Assembly: GCF_002250705.1 (NCBI RefSeq)
Contig: NZ_NMVP01000001.1
Span: 558,001-622,000, forward strand
DNA from: Enemella evansiae
Lineage (GTDB): Bacteria; Actinomycetota; Actinomycetes; Propionibacteriales; Propionibacteriaceae
DNA: 64,000 bases
Reading direction: 5' to 3'
Under the pieces are notes generated by a model. That model saw only the letters and a list, made by a program, of their open reading frames with translations. It was not told where the DNA came from and ran no database searches. Below are positions 41,167 to 49,350 of the stretch, one piece after another. Position 1 is the first letter of the stretch. Every line of letters starts with the position of its first letter. The position numbers and the translations under genes are program-made.

Positions 41167-41994
41167 ATGGGACAGTCAGCGCAGGAACACATGCATCGCG
41201 CAGGGGCTGCGGTGCAGGAGAATCGCGGCTATCAGCTGCTGGTGACCGTTGGTCTGATCTGTTACGGATTCATCCACATCGTGATGGGCTGGATCTGCGC
41301 GCAGGTCGCACTGGGCAGCGGTGGCGGGGACACCTCCACCAAGGGTGCGCTGTCGCAGCTGGTGTCCAAGCCGTTCGGCAATGTGCTGATGATCATCGTC
41401 GGCGTCGGGCTGTTCGCGCTGGTGGTCTGGCAGCTGATCGAGGCGATCGTCGGTTACGGCTGGCTGGACACCAAACAGCGCGTCATCAAGAAGCTCGGTT
41501 CGGGCGCGCGGGCACTGGTGTACGCCGGTCTGGGTGTCACCGCACTCCGGTTGGCGCTCGGCGGTCAGTCGCAGGATTCCAATGCTGGTGCGAAAAGCGC
41601 GACCGGTACCCTGATGGCCGCCCCCGGTGGTCAGCTGCTGGTCGGGCTGCTGGGCGCGGTGGTGATCGGGGTCGGCGTCTCCCAGATCGTCAAAGGTGTC
41701 CGCCGCAAGTTCGTCAAGGAGGATCTCGACGGTTCGGTACCGCAGTGGGCGACGCGGCTGGGCAGCATCGGCTGGTGCATCAAGGGTCTGTCGATGGCCC
41801 TGGTGGGTGTGCTGTTCGGTTGGGCCGCGTTCACCTTCGACCCCGAGCAGGCCGCCGGCGTCGACGGTGCGCTGAAAAAGCTCGGTGAGCAACCGTTCGG
41901 GATGTTCCTGCTGCTGTTCATGGGGCTGGGTTTCGTGGCCTTCGGCATCTACTGCTTCGTCTGGTCGCGGAACGCCCGGCACAGCAAGGACTGA
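41167..41994 (+). CDS. DUF1206 family membrane protein
   Basis: A 275-residue protein built from three repeats of a two-helix unit, each opening with a glycine- and tyrosine-containing first helix: LLVTVGLICYGFIHIVMGW, ARALVYAGLGVTALRLALG and IGWCIKGLSMALVGVLFGW. The final helix is GMFLLLFMGLGFVAFGIYCFV. This triplication is the hallmark of DUF1206. The function is unknown. It begins 38 bp after the DUF423 gene, so both may share a transcript. A long inverted repeat follows the stop. Confidence 0.88.
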   Translation: MGQSAQEHMHRAGAAVQENRGYQLLVTVGLICYGFIHIVMGWICAQVALGSGGGDTSTKGALSQLVSKPFGNVLMIIVGVGLFALVVWQLIEAIVGYGWLDTKQRVIKKLGSGARALVYAGLGVTALRLALGGQSQDSNAGAKSATGTLMAAPGGQLLVGLLGAVVIGVGVSQIVKGVRRKFVKEDLDGSVPQWATRLGSIGWCIKGLSMALVGVLFGWAAFTFDPEQAAGVDGALKKLGEQPFGMFLLLFMGLGFVAFGIYCFVWSRNARHSKD

Positions 41995-42025
41995 CCCCCG
42001 CACGCTCTCGCCCGCTCAGCCCCAC

Positions 42026-42094
42026 CGAAATCTGCGGCTCGATTGCCAATCGGTGCCCAGATCGGTCGATTCTGCGATCGAGCCGCAAATTTCG
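42026..42094. repeat. 18-bp inverted repeat element between convergent genes
   Basis: The arms 42026-42043 and 42077-42094 pair at 17 of 18 positions (core TCTGCGGCTCGAT / ATCGAGCCGCAAA). The 33-base interior holds GATTGCCAATC, itself a palindrome like the GGTTGCCAACC of copy A at 22 kb. It sits between the DUF1206 gene end and the MFS gene end, so it may terminate both. Confidence 0.8.
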
Positions 42095-42106
42095 CAGGCC
42101 GCCCTC

Positions 42107-43354
42107 TCAGATCGGTACCGAGCCCTCACCGACGCCGTCCAGGGATGCCCCTCTGCGTTCCGGGACCAGGAAGATCGTGACGATCAGGTCGAGGACGTAG
42201 ATCAGCGCCAGCAGGCCGATCGCGAAACCGAAGGACCAGGCGCCGGCGACCAGGCCGATCAGCCAGGGTGCGAACCCGCCGACACCGCGACCGACGTTGA
42301 ACAGCACGTTCTGCGCGGTGCCGCGGGCGTGGGTGGGGAAGAGCTCGGCGGTCAGCGCGCCATAACCGCCCATCATCCCGTTGACGAAGGCGCCCATGAT
42401 CGCGCCGCCGATCAGCAGCGCCATCGGGGAGGACAGCTGGGCGTAGGCGACCACGGTGATCGCCGCACCGAGCTGATAGATGATGAACATCGGGCGTCGT
42501 CCCACTCGGTCGGCCAGGAAGCCGAAGACCAGGATGCCGATGATCATCCCGATCACGGTGACCGCGGTCCACAGCGCCGACTTGGTGACCGAGAAACCGT
42601 GTTGTTTGGACAGGAAGCTCGGCAGCCAGACCATCAGGCCGTAGTAGCCGAAGTTCTGCACCGAGGTGAGCACCACGATGGCGACCGAATATCTGGTGCG
42701 CTCGGGTGAGTTGAACAGTTCGCGCAGCGGGTTGCTGCTGCGCTTCATCTGGGTGTACATCTCCGGTTCGTCGACGTGCCGGCGGGTGAAGAAGGCAAGC
42801 ACCGCAGGGATCGCGCCGATCAGGAAGAGTCCGCGCCAGCCGATCGCCGGGTTGCTCAGTGCCCAGGCGGAGACGGCGGCGGCGAGCAGTACGCCGACCT
42901 GCCAGCCGACGGCGACGAAGGACGCCGCCCGGGCCCGCCATTTGGCGGGCCAGGCCTCGGTGGCCAGCGTCATGCCGACCCCGTATTCGGCGCCCAGACC
43001 GATACCGGAGAGGAAGCGGAAGAGCACCAGCAGACCGTGGTTCGGTGCCAGTCCGGTGGCCGCGGTGAAGATCGCGAACACCAGGATCGAGATGGTCAGC
43101 ACCTTGACCCGGCCGATCCGGTCCGAGGCGATCCCGCCGATGAAACCGCCCAGCACCGCACCGATCAGGGTGACGGTGGCAAGCATCCCGGACTGGCCGG
43201 TGTTCAACCCGAAGGTCGCGGCGATCGCGGCGAGCGAGAAGCTCAGGATCAACAGATCGAAGCCGTCCATCGCGTACCCCACCGAGGACGCCATCAGCGC
43301 CTTGGCGGCGTACCGACTGGGGCGGGTCTGGGAACGGGTGCTGGTGTCGCTCAC
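42107..43354 (-). CDS. MFS transporter, organic/aromatic acid symporter-like
   Basis: A 415-residue carrier with 12 helices. The A-motif loop reads GGIASDRIGRVKVLTISI, and the mid-protein repeat FGFLADRVGRRPMFIIYQ. The opening AKALMASSVGYAMDGFDLLI is typical of the AAHS/SHS acid:H+ symporters and NiaP-like carriers. The start is a GTG (43354) behind an AGGAG site. Extending to 43420 would translate part of a REP element, so I reject that. No catabolic neighbour identifies the substrate. Confidence 0.87.
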   Translation of the reverse strand: MSDTSTRSQTRPSRYAAKALMASSVGYAMDGFDLLILSFSLAAIAATFGLNTGQSGMLATVTLIGAVLGGFIGGIASDRIGRVKVLTISILVFAIFTAATGLAPNHGLLVLFRFLSGIGLGAEYGVGMTLATEAWPAKWRARAASFVAVGWQVGVLLAAAVSAWALSNPAIGWRGLFLIGAIPAVLAFFTRRHVDEPEMYTQMKRSSNPLRELFNSPERTRYSVAIVVLTSVQNFGYYGLMVWLPSFLSKQHGFSVTKSALWTAVTVIGMIIGILVFGFLADRVGRRPMFIIYQLGAAITVVAYAQLSSPMALLIGGAIMGAFVNGMMGGYGALTAELFPTHARGTAQNVLFNVGRGVGGFAPWLIGLVAGAWSFGFAIGLLALIYVLDLIVTIFLVPERRGASLDGVGEGSVPI

Positions 43355-43395
43355 TGGACTCCTCGCGTTGCCGGGCAAAATCGCTCCAGCATACC

Positions 43396-43450
43396 GTTCA
43401 TCGAGTGGTCGGCCCGACACCGCGGCAGCGGTACCGGTGCGCCCTTCATA
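43396..43450. repeat. REP-like element, family 1, partial
   Basis: A one-sided copy: GTTCATCGAGTGGTCGG, then an ACACCGCGGCAGCGGT stem like that of the full copy next door, without the closing GTGTCGAGATGAAC. It is in tandem with the element at 43452 and lies in the MFS gene's upstream region. Confidence 0.65.
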
Positions 43451-43451
43451 C

Positions 43452-43513
43452 GTTCATCGAGTAGTCGTGCCGGCACCGCGGCAGCGGTGCCGGCACGACG
43501 TGTCGAGATGAAC
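43452..43513. repeat. REP-like hairpin, family 1, abutting a gene stop
   Basis: A 62-bp full element: GTTCATCGAGTAG, a perfect 16-bp stem (GTCGTGCCGGCACCGC with its complement, loop GGCA), GTGTCGAGATGAAC. Its last base touches the stop codon (43514-43516) of the surface-protein gene. The protein ends abruptly there, so the element may have truncated it. It would also act as a terminator. Confidence 0.85.
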
Positions 43514-44896
43514 TCAGCCGTTCGCCCCGGTGTTGGCCAGGCCGCCGACGGACTCCTTGCCGGAGCCACCGTCGACCGGGACGGTCGGAGACGGAGTCGC
43601 GTTGACCCCGGGGGTGGGGGACGCGGTGGGTGTGATCGTCGGAGTCGCCGTCGGGGTACCGGTGGGTGTGATGGTGGGGGTCGGCGTAGCCGTCGGGGTT
43701 GCAGTCGGCGTCGGGGTACCCGTGGGTGTCGCCGTCGGGGTACCCGTGGGTGTGATGGTGGGGGTCGGCGTAGCCGTCGGGGTTGCAGTCGGAGTCGGCG
43801 TCGGGGTACCCGTGGGTGTCGCGGTCGGGGTAGCCGTCGGCGTCGGCGTACCCGTAGGAGTCGGGGTCGGCGTAGGTGTAGGAGTCGGGCACACGGCGTC
43901 CGGCAACAACGTCAGCGTGGCCCGGCCATCGCCGAGATTCCCTTCGCCAGCGACGGTTCCGACCGGACCGCGGCTGCTGCCGCCGCCACCGCCACCACCA
44001 CCGGATCCGCGCCAACCGGCCCCCGAGCCACCGCCACCGCCGACGACACCTCCGCCGCCGCCACCACCGCCACCGGAATCGAAGGAGGTGTTGCCACCGT
44101 CACCGCCGCGGCCACCGACGCTGTCGGTGCCGCTCTCACCCATGGGGGGATACTCGGTGGTGCGGACGATGCCACCGGCGCCCCCGTTTCCACCCGACTT
44201 GCCGCCATTCCCGGGCGCCGGCGGCCAGAACAAGTCGTAGTCGCCCGAGTGGCCGTCCATGCCGGCGAGACCGCCGGCCCCACCGGCACCATCGGAGGCC
44301 GGTGGCACCGCCCGGGCCGCGCCACCGCGGCCGATCTCCGACCCACCGTCGGGCTTCGTCGGGGCGGCCAGAGTGATGACGAACATGCCCGCGCCACCGC
44401 CACCGCCAGCGGTCGCGATCACCGTACCGTTGACGGCCAGCGTGCTCCGTCCGCCGCCGCCGCCGGCTCGCTCTCGCGGGTACTCCTGGTTCTCGTCATC
44501 GACGAACACACCACCGGTGCCGCCGCCGCCGTAGCCGCCGACGGAGTTCAGACTCTCGTCCTGCGCCCGGCCGGGGCCACCCTGCTGCCCGATGTCGAAG
44601 CTGAGCAGATCACCCGGGGTGACCGGCAGCGTGAACGCGAGGCTGGCCCCCGCACCACCGGGCACGGTCCGATGAAGGTTCGTGATCGGCGCCCCCTCGC
44701 CACCGGCCAGGGTGACCCGCACGCTGCACACGGCTTCGGGAACGGTGAAGCTCTCCGCGCTGCCGCGGTAGTCGAACGAATGGCTGCTCGGTTCGGCTGC
44801 TGGCGCGGCGGAGGCGGGCAACGTCGACCCCGCGACCACCGCGCCGAGGGCCACCGTTCCGATCACCGTCCATGCCAGCGGGCGTCGGTCACGCAT
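43514..44896 (-). CDS. Gly-rich / PT-repeat surface protein, apparently truncated LANTG end
   Basis: A 460-residue secreted protein. The signal peptide is [24 protein letters not shown]. Residues ~40-300 form a glycine-rich domain ([31 protein letters not shown], many GGGG runs). Residues ~325-440 are a Thr-Pro repeat spacer. The end is [18 protein letters not shown] is a sortase-type motif, but the usual following membrane helix and basic tail are missing, because the stop abuts a REP element. As read, the protein would be released rather than wall-linked, unless another anchor is used. The start is the ATG at 44896. Confidence 0.82.
   Translation of the reverse strand: MRDRRPLAWTVIGTVALGAVVAGSTLPASAAPAAEPSSHSFDYRGSAESFTVPEAVCSVRVTLAGGEGAPITNLHRTVPGGAGASLAFTLPVTPGDLLSFDIGQQGGPGRAQDESLNSVGGYGGGGTGGVFVDDENQEYPRERAGGGGGRSTLAVNGTVIATAGGGGGAGMFVITLAAPTKPDGGSEIGRGGAARAVPPASDGAGGAGGLAGMDGHSGDYDLFWPPAPGNGGKSGGNGGAGGIVRTTEYPPMGESGTDSVGGRGGDGGNTSFDSGGGGGGGGGVVGGGGGSGAGWRGSGGGGGGGGSSRGPVGTVAGEGNLGDGRATLTLLPDAVCPTPTPTPTPTPTGTPTPTATPTATPTGTPTPTPTATPTATPTPTITPTGTPTATPTGTPTPTATPTATPTPTITPTGTPTATPTITPTASPTPGVNATPSPTVPVDGGSGKESVGGLANTGANG
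43620..43888. repeat. Coding minisatellite for the Thr-Pro spacer
   Basis: Tandem degenerate units such as GTCGGGGTACCCGTGGGTGT (plus strand) recur through this stretch and encode alternating Thr-Pro with Gly, Ala or Ile substitutions. Longer blocks ([20 protein letters not shown]) occur twice. Such arrays expand and contract by slippage or recombination, so length is likely to vary between strains. The boundaries are approximate. Confidence 0.75.
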
Positions 44897-45017
44897 CGAA
44901 CATCTCTCCTTCACCGAACCTGACTGTGCCATAAGTGAGAAACCTATAAGGTTCAGCGGCCGGGCTGCCAATCGGGGTGCTCGGATACCCGCGGCGTACC
45001 ACGGGTAACGTCGGCCC

Positions 45018-46028
45018 ATGGAACTGATCGAGTTCACTCCCGGCCGCAATGAGTACGCCTACACCTTCGGCGGCGTGGCTCCGATCCGGCGGATCAAGCC
45101 GGGTACGGCGCTGCGGCTGTGGTCCGACGACGCGTTCGGCGGCGCACTCACCTCCACCGACGACGTATCGGCCGACAAGGTCGACCTGCGGTTCGTGAAT
45201 CCCCAGACCGGTCCCTTCCACGTCGAGGGCGCCGAGCCGGGGGACACGCTGGTCCTGCATCTGGTCGACCTGGTACCGGCCCGGGATTGGGGTGCCTCGG
45301 CGGTGATGCCGTTCTTCGGCGGGATGACCAGCACCGACCGCACCGTCACCCTGCAGCCGCCGCTGCCGGACACCACCTGGATCTATCACCTCGAGCGGGA
45401 GCGTGGCACCGTCGTCTTCCGGGCCCGCAACAGCGATCACACCGTGGAGCTGCCGACCAATCCGATGCTCGGCACCGTCGGTGTCGCGCCGGCCGCCGGT
45501 GAGGTGCGCACCTCCCTGGTGCCGGACCGCTTCGGCGGCAACATGGACACCCCGGAGATGCGGGCCGGGTCGACGGTCTATCTCGGTGTGAACGTCGAGG
45601 GCGCGCTGTTCTCGATCGGTGACGGTCACTATCGCCAGGGTGAGGCGGAGGCCTGCGGCACAGCGGTCGAGGGGGCGATGACCTCCACCCTGATCGTCGA
45701 GCTGATCAAGGGCCACGCCCCGGGCTGGCCGCGGATCGAGCACGACGACGCGATCATGACGATCGGCTCCAGCCGGCCGCTGGAGGACTCCTGGCGGATC
45801 GCCAATGCCGACCTGATCGGCTGGGTGGGGGAGCTGACCGGAATGGACGCCCTCGACACCTATCAGCTGATCACCCAGATCGCCGACGTGCCGATCGCCA
45901 ATGTCGTGGACGCCAACTACAGCGTGGCGGTCAAGGTGGCCAAGGACCATCTGCCGCGCGCCGGCAAGCCCTTCGACGGCATCCACGAGCATCTCCGTGA
46001 CCTCGCCCGCGGGCTCGCGGGCGCCTGA
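45018..46028 (+). CDS. Acetamidase/formamidase family protein
   Basis: A 336-residue FmdA/AmdA-type hydrolase. Family motifs are [11 protein letters not shown], the Pro/Gly-rich [19 protein letters not shown], and [20 protein letters not shown]. The metal-site region [25 protein letters not shown] is also present. These enzymes release ammonia from short amides with Zn or similar. The SDR downstream (36 bp) likely shares the transcript, suggesting a pathway in which an amide is hydrolysed and a hydroxyl or keto group is interconverted. The substrate is not evident. Confidence 0.88.
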   Translation: MELIEFTPGRNEYAYTFGGVAPIRRIKPGTALRLWSDDAFGGALTSTDDVSADKVDLRFVNPQTGPFHVEGAEPGDTLVLHLVDLVPARDWGASAVMPFFGGMTSTDRTVTLQPPLPDTTWIYHLERERGTVVFRARNSDHTVELPTNPMLGTVGVAPAAGEVRTSLVPDRFGGNMDTPEMRAGSTVYLGVNVEGALFSIGDGHYRQGEAEACGTAVEGAMTSTLIVELIKGHAPGWPRIEHDDAIMTIGSSRPLEDSWRIANADLIGWVGELTGMDALDTYQLITQIADVPIANVVDANYSVAVKVAKDHLPRAGKPFDGIHEHLRDLARGLAGA

Positions 46029-46063
46029 AATCCCTGCAGCAGCACACATTCAAGGAGGAATGC

Positions 46064-46822
46064 ATGGAACTCGGACTGGACGGTGCCAATGTGCTGGTCA
46101 CCGGTGGCTCCCGCGGTATCGGCCGCGCGATCGTCGCCGGCTTTCTGGCGGAGGGTGCCAGGGTCGCCTTCTGCTCCCGCGACGCCGAGGTCGCCGCCCG
46201 GGTCGCCGGTGAGTTGGGTGCCGGCGAGCGGGTCCGCGGCAGCGGGGTCGATGTCGGCGACGCCGCGGCACTCACTGCCTGGGTCGATGACTCGGCCGAG
46301 CAATTCGGCGGGATCGATTGTGTGGTGGCCAATGTCAGCGCGTTGGCCATTCCGGACACCGAGGAGAACTGGGAGGCCAGTTGGCGGGTGGATGTGATGC
46401 ACACGGTACGCCTGGTCAAGGCCGCGATGCCGCACCTGGAGCGCAGCGACAATCCCTCGATCATCGGGGTCTCCAGCGTCTCGGGTCGCGAATCCGACTT
46501 CGCCTCCGGGCCCTATGGCACGGCCAAGACCGCCCTCATCGGTTATCTGCACGGGCTGGCGTTCTCCCTTGCCGAGAAGGGAATCCGCGCGAACGCCGTC
46601 TCCCCGGGCAACACCTATTTCCCGGACGGGGTGTGGTCGGGCATCGAGGACCAGGACCCGGATCTCTATCGCTCCGCGCTGGAGCTCAATCCGAGCGGGC
46701 GGATGGGTACGCCGGAGGAGATCGCGGCGCCGGTGGTGTTCCTGGCCAGCCGGGCGGCGAGCCGGATCTCGGGGACCAACCTGGTCGCCGATGGCGCATT
46801 GACCCGCGGGATCCAGCTCTGA
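46064..46822 (+). CDS. SDR family oxidoreductase
   Basis: A 252-residue classical SDR. The NAD(P) motif is VLVTGGSRGIGRAIVAGF, the inner NNAG-like segment is VVANVSALAIPD, catalytic Ser is in SSVSGRE and Tyr/Lys in YGTAKTALIGY. The end GTNLVADGALTRG is standard. NVSA in place of NNAG is unusual but tolerated in the family. A strong AAGGAGG site precedes the ATG. It is likely coexpressed with the upstream amidase. Confidence 0.9.
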   Translation: MELGLDGANVLVTGGSRGIGRAIVAGFLAEGARVAFCSRDAEVAARVAGELGAGERVRGSGVDVGDAAALTAWVDDSAEQFGGIDCVVANVSALAIPDTEENWEASWRVDVMHTVRLVKAAMPHLERSDNPSIIGVSSVSGRESDFASGPYGTAKTALIGYLHGLAFSLAEKGIRANAVSPGNTYFPDGVWSGIEDQDPDLYRSALELNPSGRMGTPEEIAAPVVFLASRAASRISGTNLVADGALTRGIQL

Positions 46823-46847
46823 GCAGCTGAGCAGTTGCCGCGGACTT

Positions 46848-46876
46848 GGTTTCGACTCGCTGGCGCTCGCTCAACC
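46848..46876. repeat. REP-like sequence, family 2
   Basis: A 29-bp GGTTTCGACTCGCTGGCGCT... segment ending GCTCAACC, matching 32476-32503. It lies between convergent gene ends (SDR and MFS). Confidence 0.55.
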
Positions 46877-46890
46877 GGCGTCCCGTTGGC

Positions 46891-48108
46891 TCAGGCGTCG
46901 CCGGTGGTGACCGCCTCCGCCTCGATCTCGCCATGTTCGGCGGGGGCGCCGTGCTCGGGCTCGGCATCGATGCTGGCCAGCAGGCGGCGCTGGGAGGCGA
47001 GCAGGATCAACCCGGCCACCACCGCGGCGGCGCCGACCAGGAAGGGCAGCTGCACGCTGACCTTCTCACCCAGGGTGCCGGCCAGGAACGGGGCGATCGC
47101 ACCACCCGAGAACCGCACGAAGCTGTACGCCGCAGAGGCCACCGGGCGCTCCACCGGCGCGGCCTTCATCACGGTCTCGGTGATCAGGGTGTTGTTGATG
47201 CCGAGGAAGCCACCGGCGACGACCACTCCGGTCGCCAGCACCCACTTGTGCGAGGTGAAGATGCCCATCAGCAGCAGGATCACCGCGAACCCGGTGAGCG
47301 CCAGCAGAATCCCTGCGGTGGTGCCGATCCGGCGCTGCAGCCACGGTGCGACGACGACCGAGGTGAAGGCGAGCAGGATGCCCCAGCCGAAGAAGATCAG
47401 CCCCACCTGCAGGGCGGGCAGATCGAGGGGGAACGGGGTGAAGGCGAGCAGGGTGAAGAAGCCGAAGTTGTAGAGCAGCGCGGTGATGGCCACGGTCAGC
47501 AGCGCCGGATGCTTCAGCGCCCGCAGCGGTGCGCCGATCGAGGACGGCTTGCCGGTGACCGGGGTCGCCGGCAGGAAGGCGGCGACCCCGATCAGGGCGA
47601 TCGCCATCAGAGCGGAGACGCCGAAGAACGGGAAGCGCCAGGAGAAGGAACCGAGCAGTCCGCCGAGCAGCGGCCCGGCCGCGATGCCGACCCCGAGCGC
47701 GGCCTCATAGAGGATGATCGCCTGGCCGACCGAACCCTTGGCGGCCTGGGTGATGGTGGCCAGCGCGGTCGCGATGAACAGTGCGTTGCCGAGGCCCCAC
47801 AGGCCGCGGAAGCCGACGATCGCCGTCACCGAGTCCATGCTGCCGGCCAGCCCGGCGCCCACGATGATGATCACCAGGCCCGTCATCAGGGTGCGCTTGG
47901 CGCCGAAGCGGCTGGAGACCCATCCGGTGATCAGCATCGCCACCCCCATCACCACCATGTAGCTGGTGAACAGCAGCGACACCTGGCTGGCGCTCGCGCC
48001 GAGCTCATCGGCGATCGGCTTGAGGATCGGATCCACCAGGCCGATGCCCATGAATGCGATCACACAGGCAAAGGCCACCGTCCACACGGTCCGGGGTTGA
48101 CGCCACAT
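46891..48108 (-). CDS. MFS efflux transporter
   Basis: A 405-residue carrier with 12 helices. It opens VAFACVIAFMGIGLVDPILK, and the A-motif loop is GWVSSRFGAKRTLMTGLV. The PLLGGLLGSFSWRFPFFGV segment is the drug-efflux motif C type seen in 12-helix multidrug exporters. The start is taken at the ATG 48108, 5 bp after the MarR stop. Coupling to a MarR repressor argues for inducible efflux of a toxic compound. Confidence 0.9.
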   Translation of the reverse strand: MWRQPRTVWTVAFACVIAFMGIGLVDPILKPIADELGASASQVSLLFTSYMVVMGVAMLITGWVSSRFGAKRTLMTGLVIIIVGAGLAGSMDSVTAIVGFRGLWGLGNALFIATALATITQAAKGSVGQAIILYEAALGVGIAAGPLLGGLLGSFSWRFPFFGVSALMAIALIGVAAFLPATPVTGKPSSIGAPLRALKHPALLTVAITALLYNFGFFTLLAFTPFPLDLPALQVGLIFFGWGILLAFTSVVVAPWLQRRIGTTAGILLALTGFAVILLLMGIFTSHKWVLATGVVVAGGFLGINNTLITETVMKAAPVERPVASAAYSFVRFSGGAIAPFLAGTLGEKVSVQLPFLVGAAAVVAGLILLASQRRLLASIDAEPEHGAPAEHGEIEAEAVTTGDA

Positions 48109-48113
48109 CGTTC

Positions 48114-48587
48114 TCAGGATTCCCTTCTGTCGTTCGATTCGTCGGTCGTGGTCCGCTCTTCGTCGGAGAGCTCCACCATCAGTTCCTCCAGCAGCGCCAC
48201 CGCATCGGCGAGTCGGCGCCGCCGCTCCTCGGGCCATTCGGCGAGCGCGGGCGCGAGGGCCTCGGCGCGCCGGGCCCGGATGTCGTCCAGCTCGCGGCGG
48301 CCGGCGTCGGTCAGGCGTACCACCTGGGCGCGGGCGTCCGCGGGGTCGGGGGAGCGCTGGGTCCAACCGGCCCGCTCGGTGCGGTTGAGCTGACTGGTCA
48401 TCGTCGGTTGCGAACTGTGGTCGGCGGCGGCCAGGACACCGACCCGCGCCGGCTCCATGTCCTGGATCAGCGCGAGCAGCCGCATCTGGGCCGGTGGCAC
48501 GACGAAATCGGTGTGATGACTGGCGTACCGATTGAGCCGGCCGACCAGGCGCAGCAGGCGATAGCCGAGGTCGGTGGGGGAACTCAC
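48114..48587 (-). CDS. MarR family transcriptional regulator
   Basis: A 157-residue regulator starting at a GTG. The winged helix has HSSQPTMTSQLNRTERAGW as recognition helix and the wing SPDPADARAQVVRLTDAGR, followed by a dimerising C-terminal helix. It is cotranscribed with the MFS exporter downstream. A consensus-like promoter with an overlapping palindrome lies immediately upstream (48608-48637), consistent with autorepression relieved by ligand. Confidence 0.9.
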   Translation of the reverse strand: MSSPTDLGYRLLRLVGRLNRYASHHTDFVVPPAQMRLLALIQDMEPARVGVLAAADHSSQPTMTSQLNRTERAGWTQRSPDPADARAQVVRLTDAGRRELDDIRARRAEALAPALAEWPEERRRRLADAVALLEELMVELSDEERTTTDESNDRRES

Positions 48588-48607
48588 CCGCCCATCATGG
48601 CACAGCT

Positions 48608-48637
48608 TACATAGAAAAGCTATATAAAGACGGTCAA
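48608..48637 (-). promoter_or_regulatory. Promoter with operator-like palindrome for MarR-MFS operon
   Basis: Read on the minus strand, TTGACC (48632-48637) and TATGTA (48608-48613) are an 18-bp-spaced -35/-10 pair. Between and over them lies ATAG-AAAAG-CTAT (48611-48623), a short inverted repeat where MarR could block polymerase. The stretch is clearly AT-rich against its surroundings. Confidence 0.6.
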
Positions 48638-48642
48638 GGCGG

Positions 48643-49260
48643 TCACACCCGGGTCAGCAGCGCGCGGATCTCGGCGTACGCCCGATCTCCCGAGACCGGA
48701 CGACACCCGGCCGCCACCGCGTGCGCGACGATCGCCCGCTGTTCGCGCATCAGCGCCAGACCGCGGCGCAGCAGCACCAGCGGTGGCTTGCGCGCCTCCC
48801 GCAGATCGCGCAGCAGTCGTCGGGTGAAGGTGACCAGGGGATGCTGGGTGAGGCAGTACGCCTCGACCAGGACGCCGGCACGCCGACAGGGTTCGACGAT
48901 CTCGGCGGCGAAGATCCCCTCCGCGAGCAGGAAGCGGTGCTCGCCCAGGCGTACCGGATGGGAACCCACCCGCGAACTCGACGACAGGTCGTAGGTCGGA
49001 GCCTCCAACTCCCCGGTGTGGCACAGCTCGACCAGCCCGGCCAGTGCCGCCGCGCCGTCCCAGGAGGCCGGATCGTCCCAATCGATCAGCCCCGCATTGG
49101 CGCCCACCGCGATCCGCGGCAGACCCGGATCGGCACCCTCGCGGTAGTAGTCGTCCAACCGCAGCACCGGCAGGCCCAACCGCTCGGCCAGGCGGGATTT
49201 CCCGGAGCCGGAGGGGCCGGCGATCACGATCACACGGGCACGGGGAGGGGACTCGGGCAT
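48643..49260 (-). CDS. Uridine kinase-like P-loop protein
   Basis: A 205-residue NTPase. The Walker A motif is VIVIAGPSGSGKSRLAERLG, followed by the acceptor-site VLRLDDYYREG, IDWDDPASWDG and the LLAEGIFAAEIV strand. These match the uridine kinase/phosphoribulokinase-like family. A nucleoside is the likely phosphate acceptor, but this small actinobacterial branch is not proven. The start MPESPPRARVI at 49260 was chosen over an upstream ATG that adds 21 residues without similarity. It lies 55 bp upstream of the MarR gene. Confidence 0.82.
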   Translation of the reverse strand: MPESPPRARVIVIAGPSGSGKSRLAERLGLPVLRLDDYYREGADPGLPRIAVGANAGLIDWDDPASWDGAAALAGLVELCHTGELEAPTYDLSSSSRVGSHPVRLGEHRFLLAEGIFAAEIVEPCRRAGVLVEAYCLTQHPLVTFTRRLLRDLREARKPPLVLLRRGLALMREQRAIVAHAVAAGCRPVSGDRAYAEIRALLTRV

Positions 49261-49310
49261 CGGTTGATCATAGGGCCGTGACGGCATGGAATACTCATCG
49301 CGGAGCTGTT

Positions 49311-49324
49311 GTTGAAAGGTCAAC
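49311..49324. promoter_or_regulatory. Short palindrome before flavin monooxygenase gene
   Basis: GTTGA-AAGG-TCAAC is a perfect 5-bp inverted repeat 26 bp upstream of the ATG at 49351. It may be an operator half-site pair; the short arms make chance occurrence possible. Confidence 0.3.
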
Positions 49325-49350
49325 TAACCAGCGAAGGGAGATCGCCAACC

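Noticed and set aside
43354..43420. ATG start at 43420 for the MFS gene
   Set aside because: It would translate part of a REP element; the GTG at 43354 has an AGGAG site.
43620..43888. Possible CRISPR array
   Set aside because: Units are short, contiguous and in frame with a Thr-Pro protein; there are no unique spacers.
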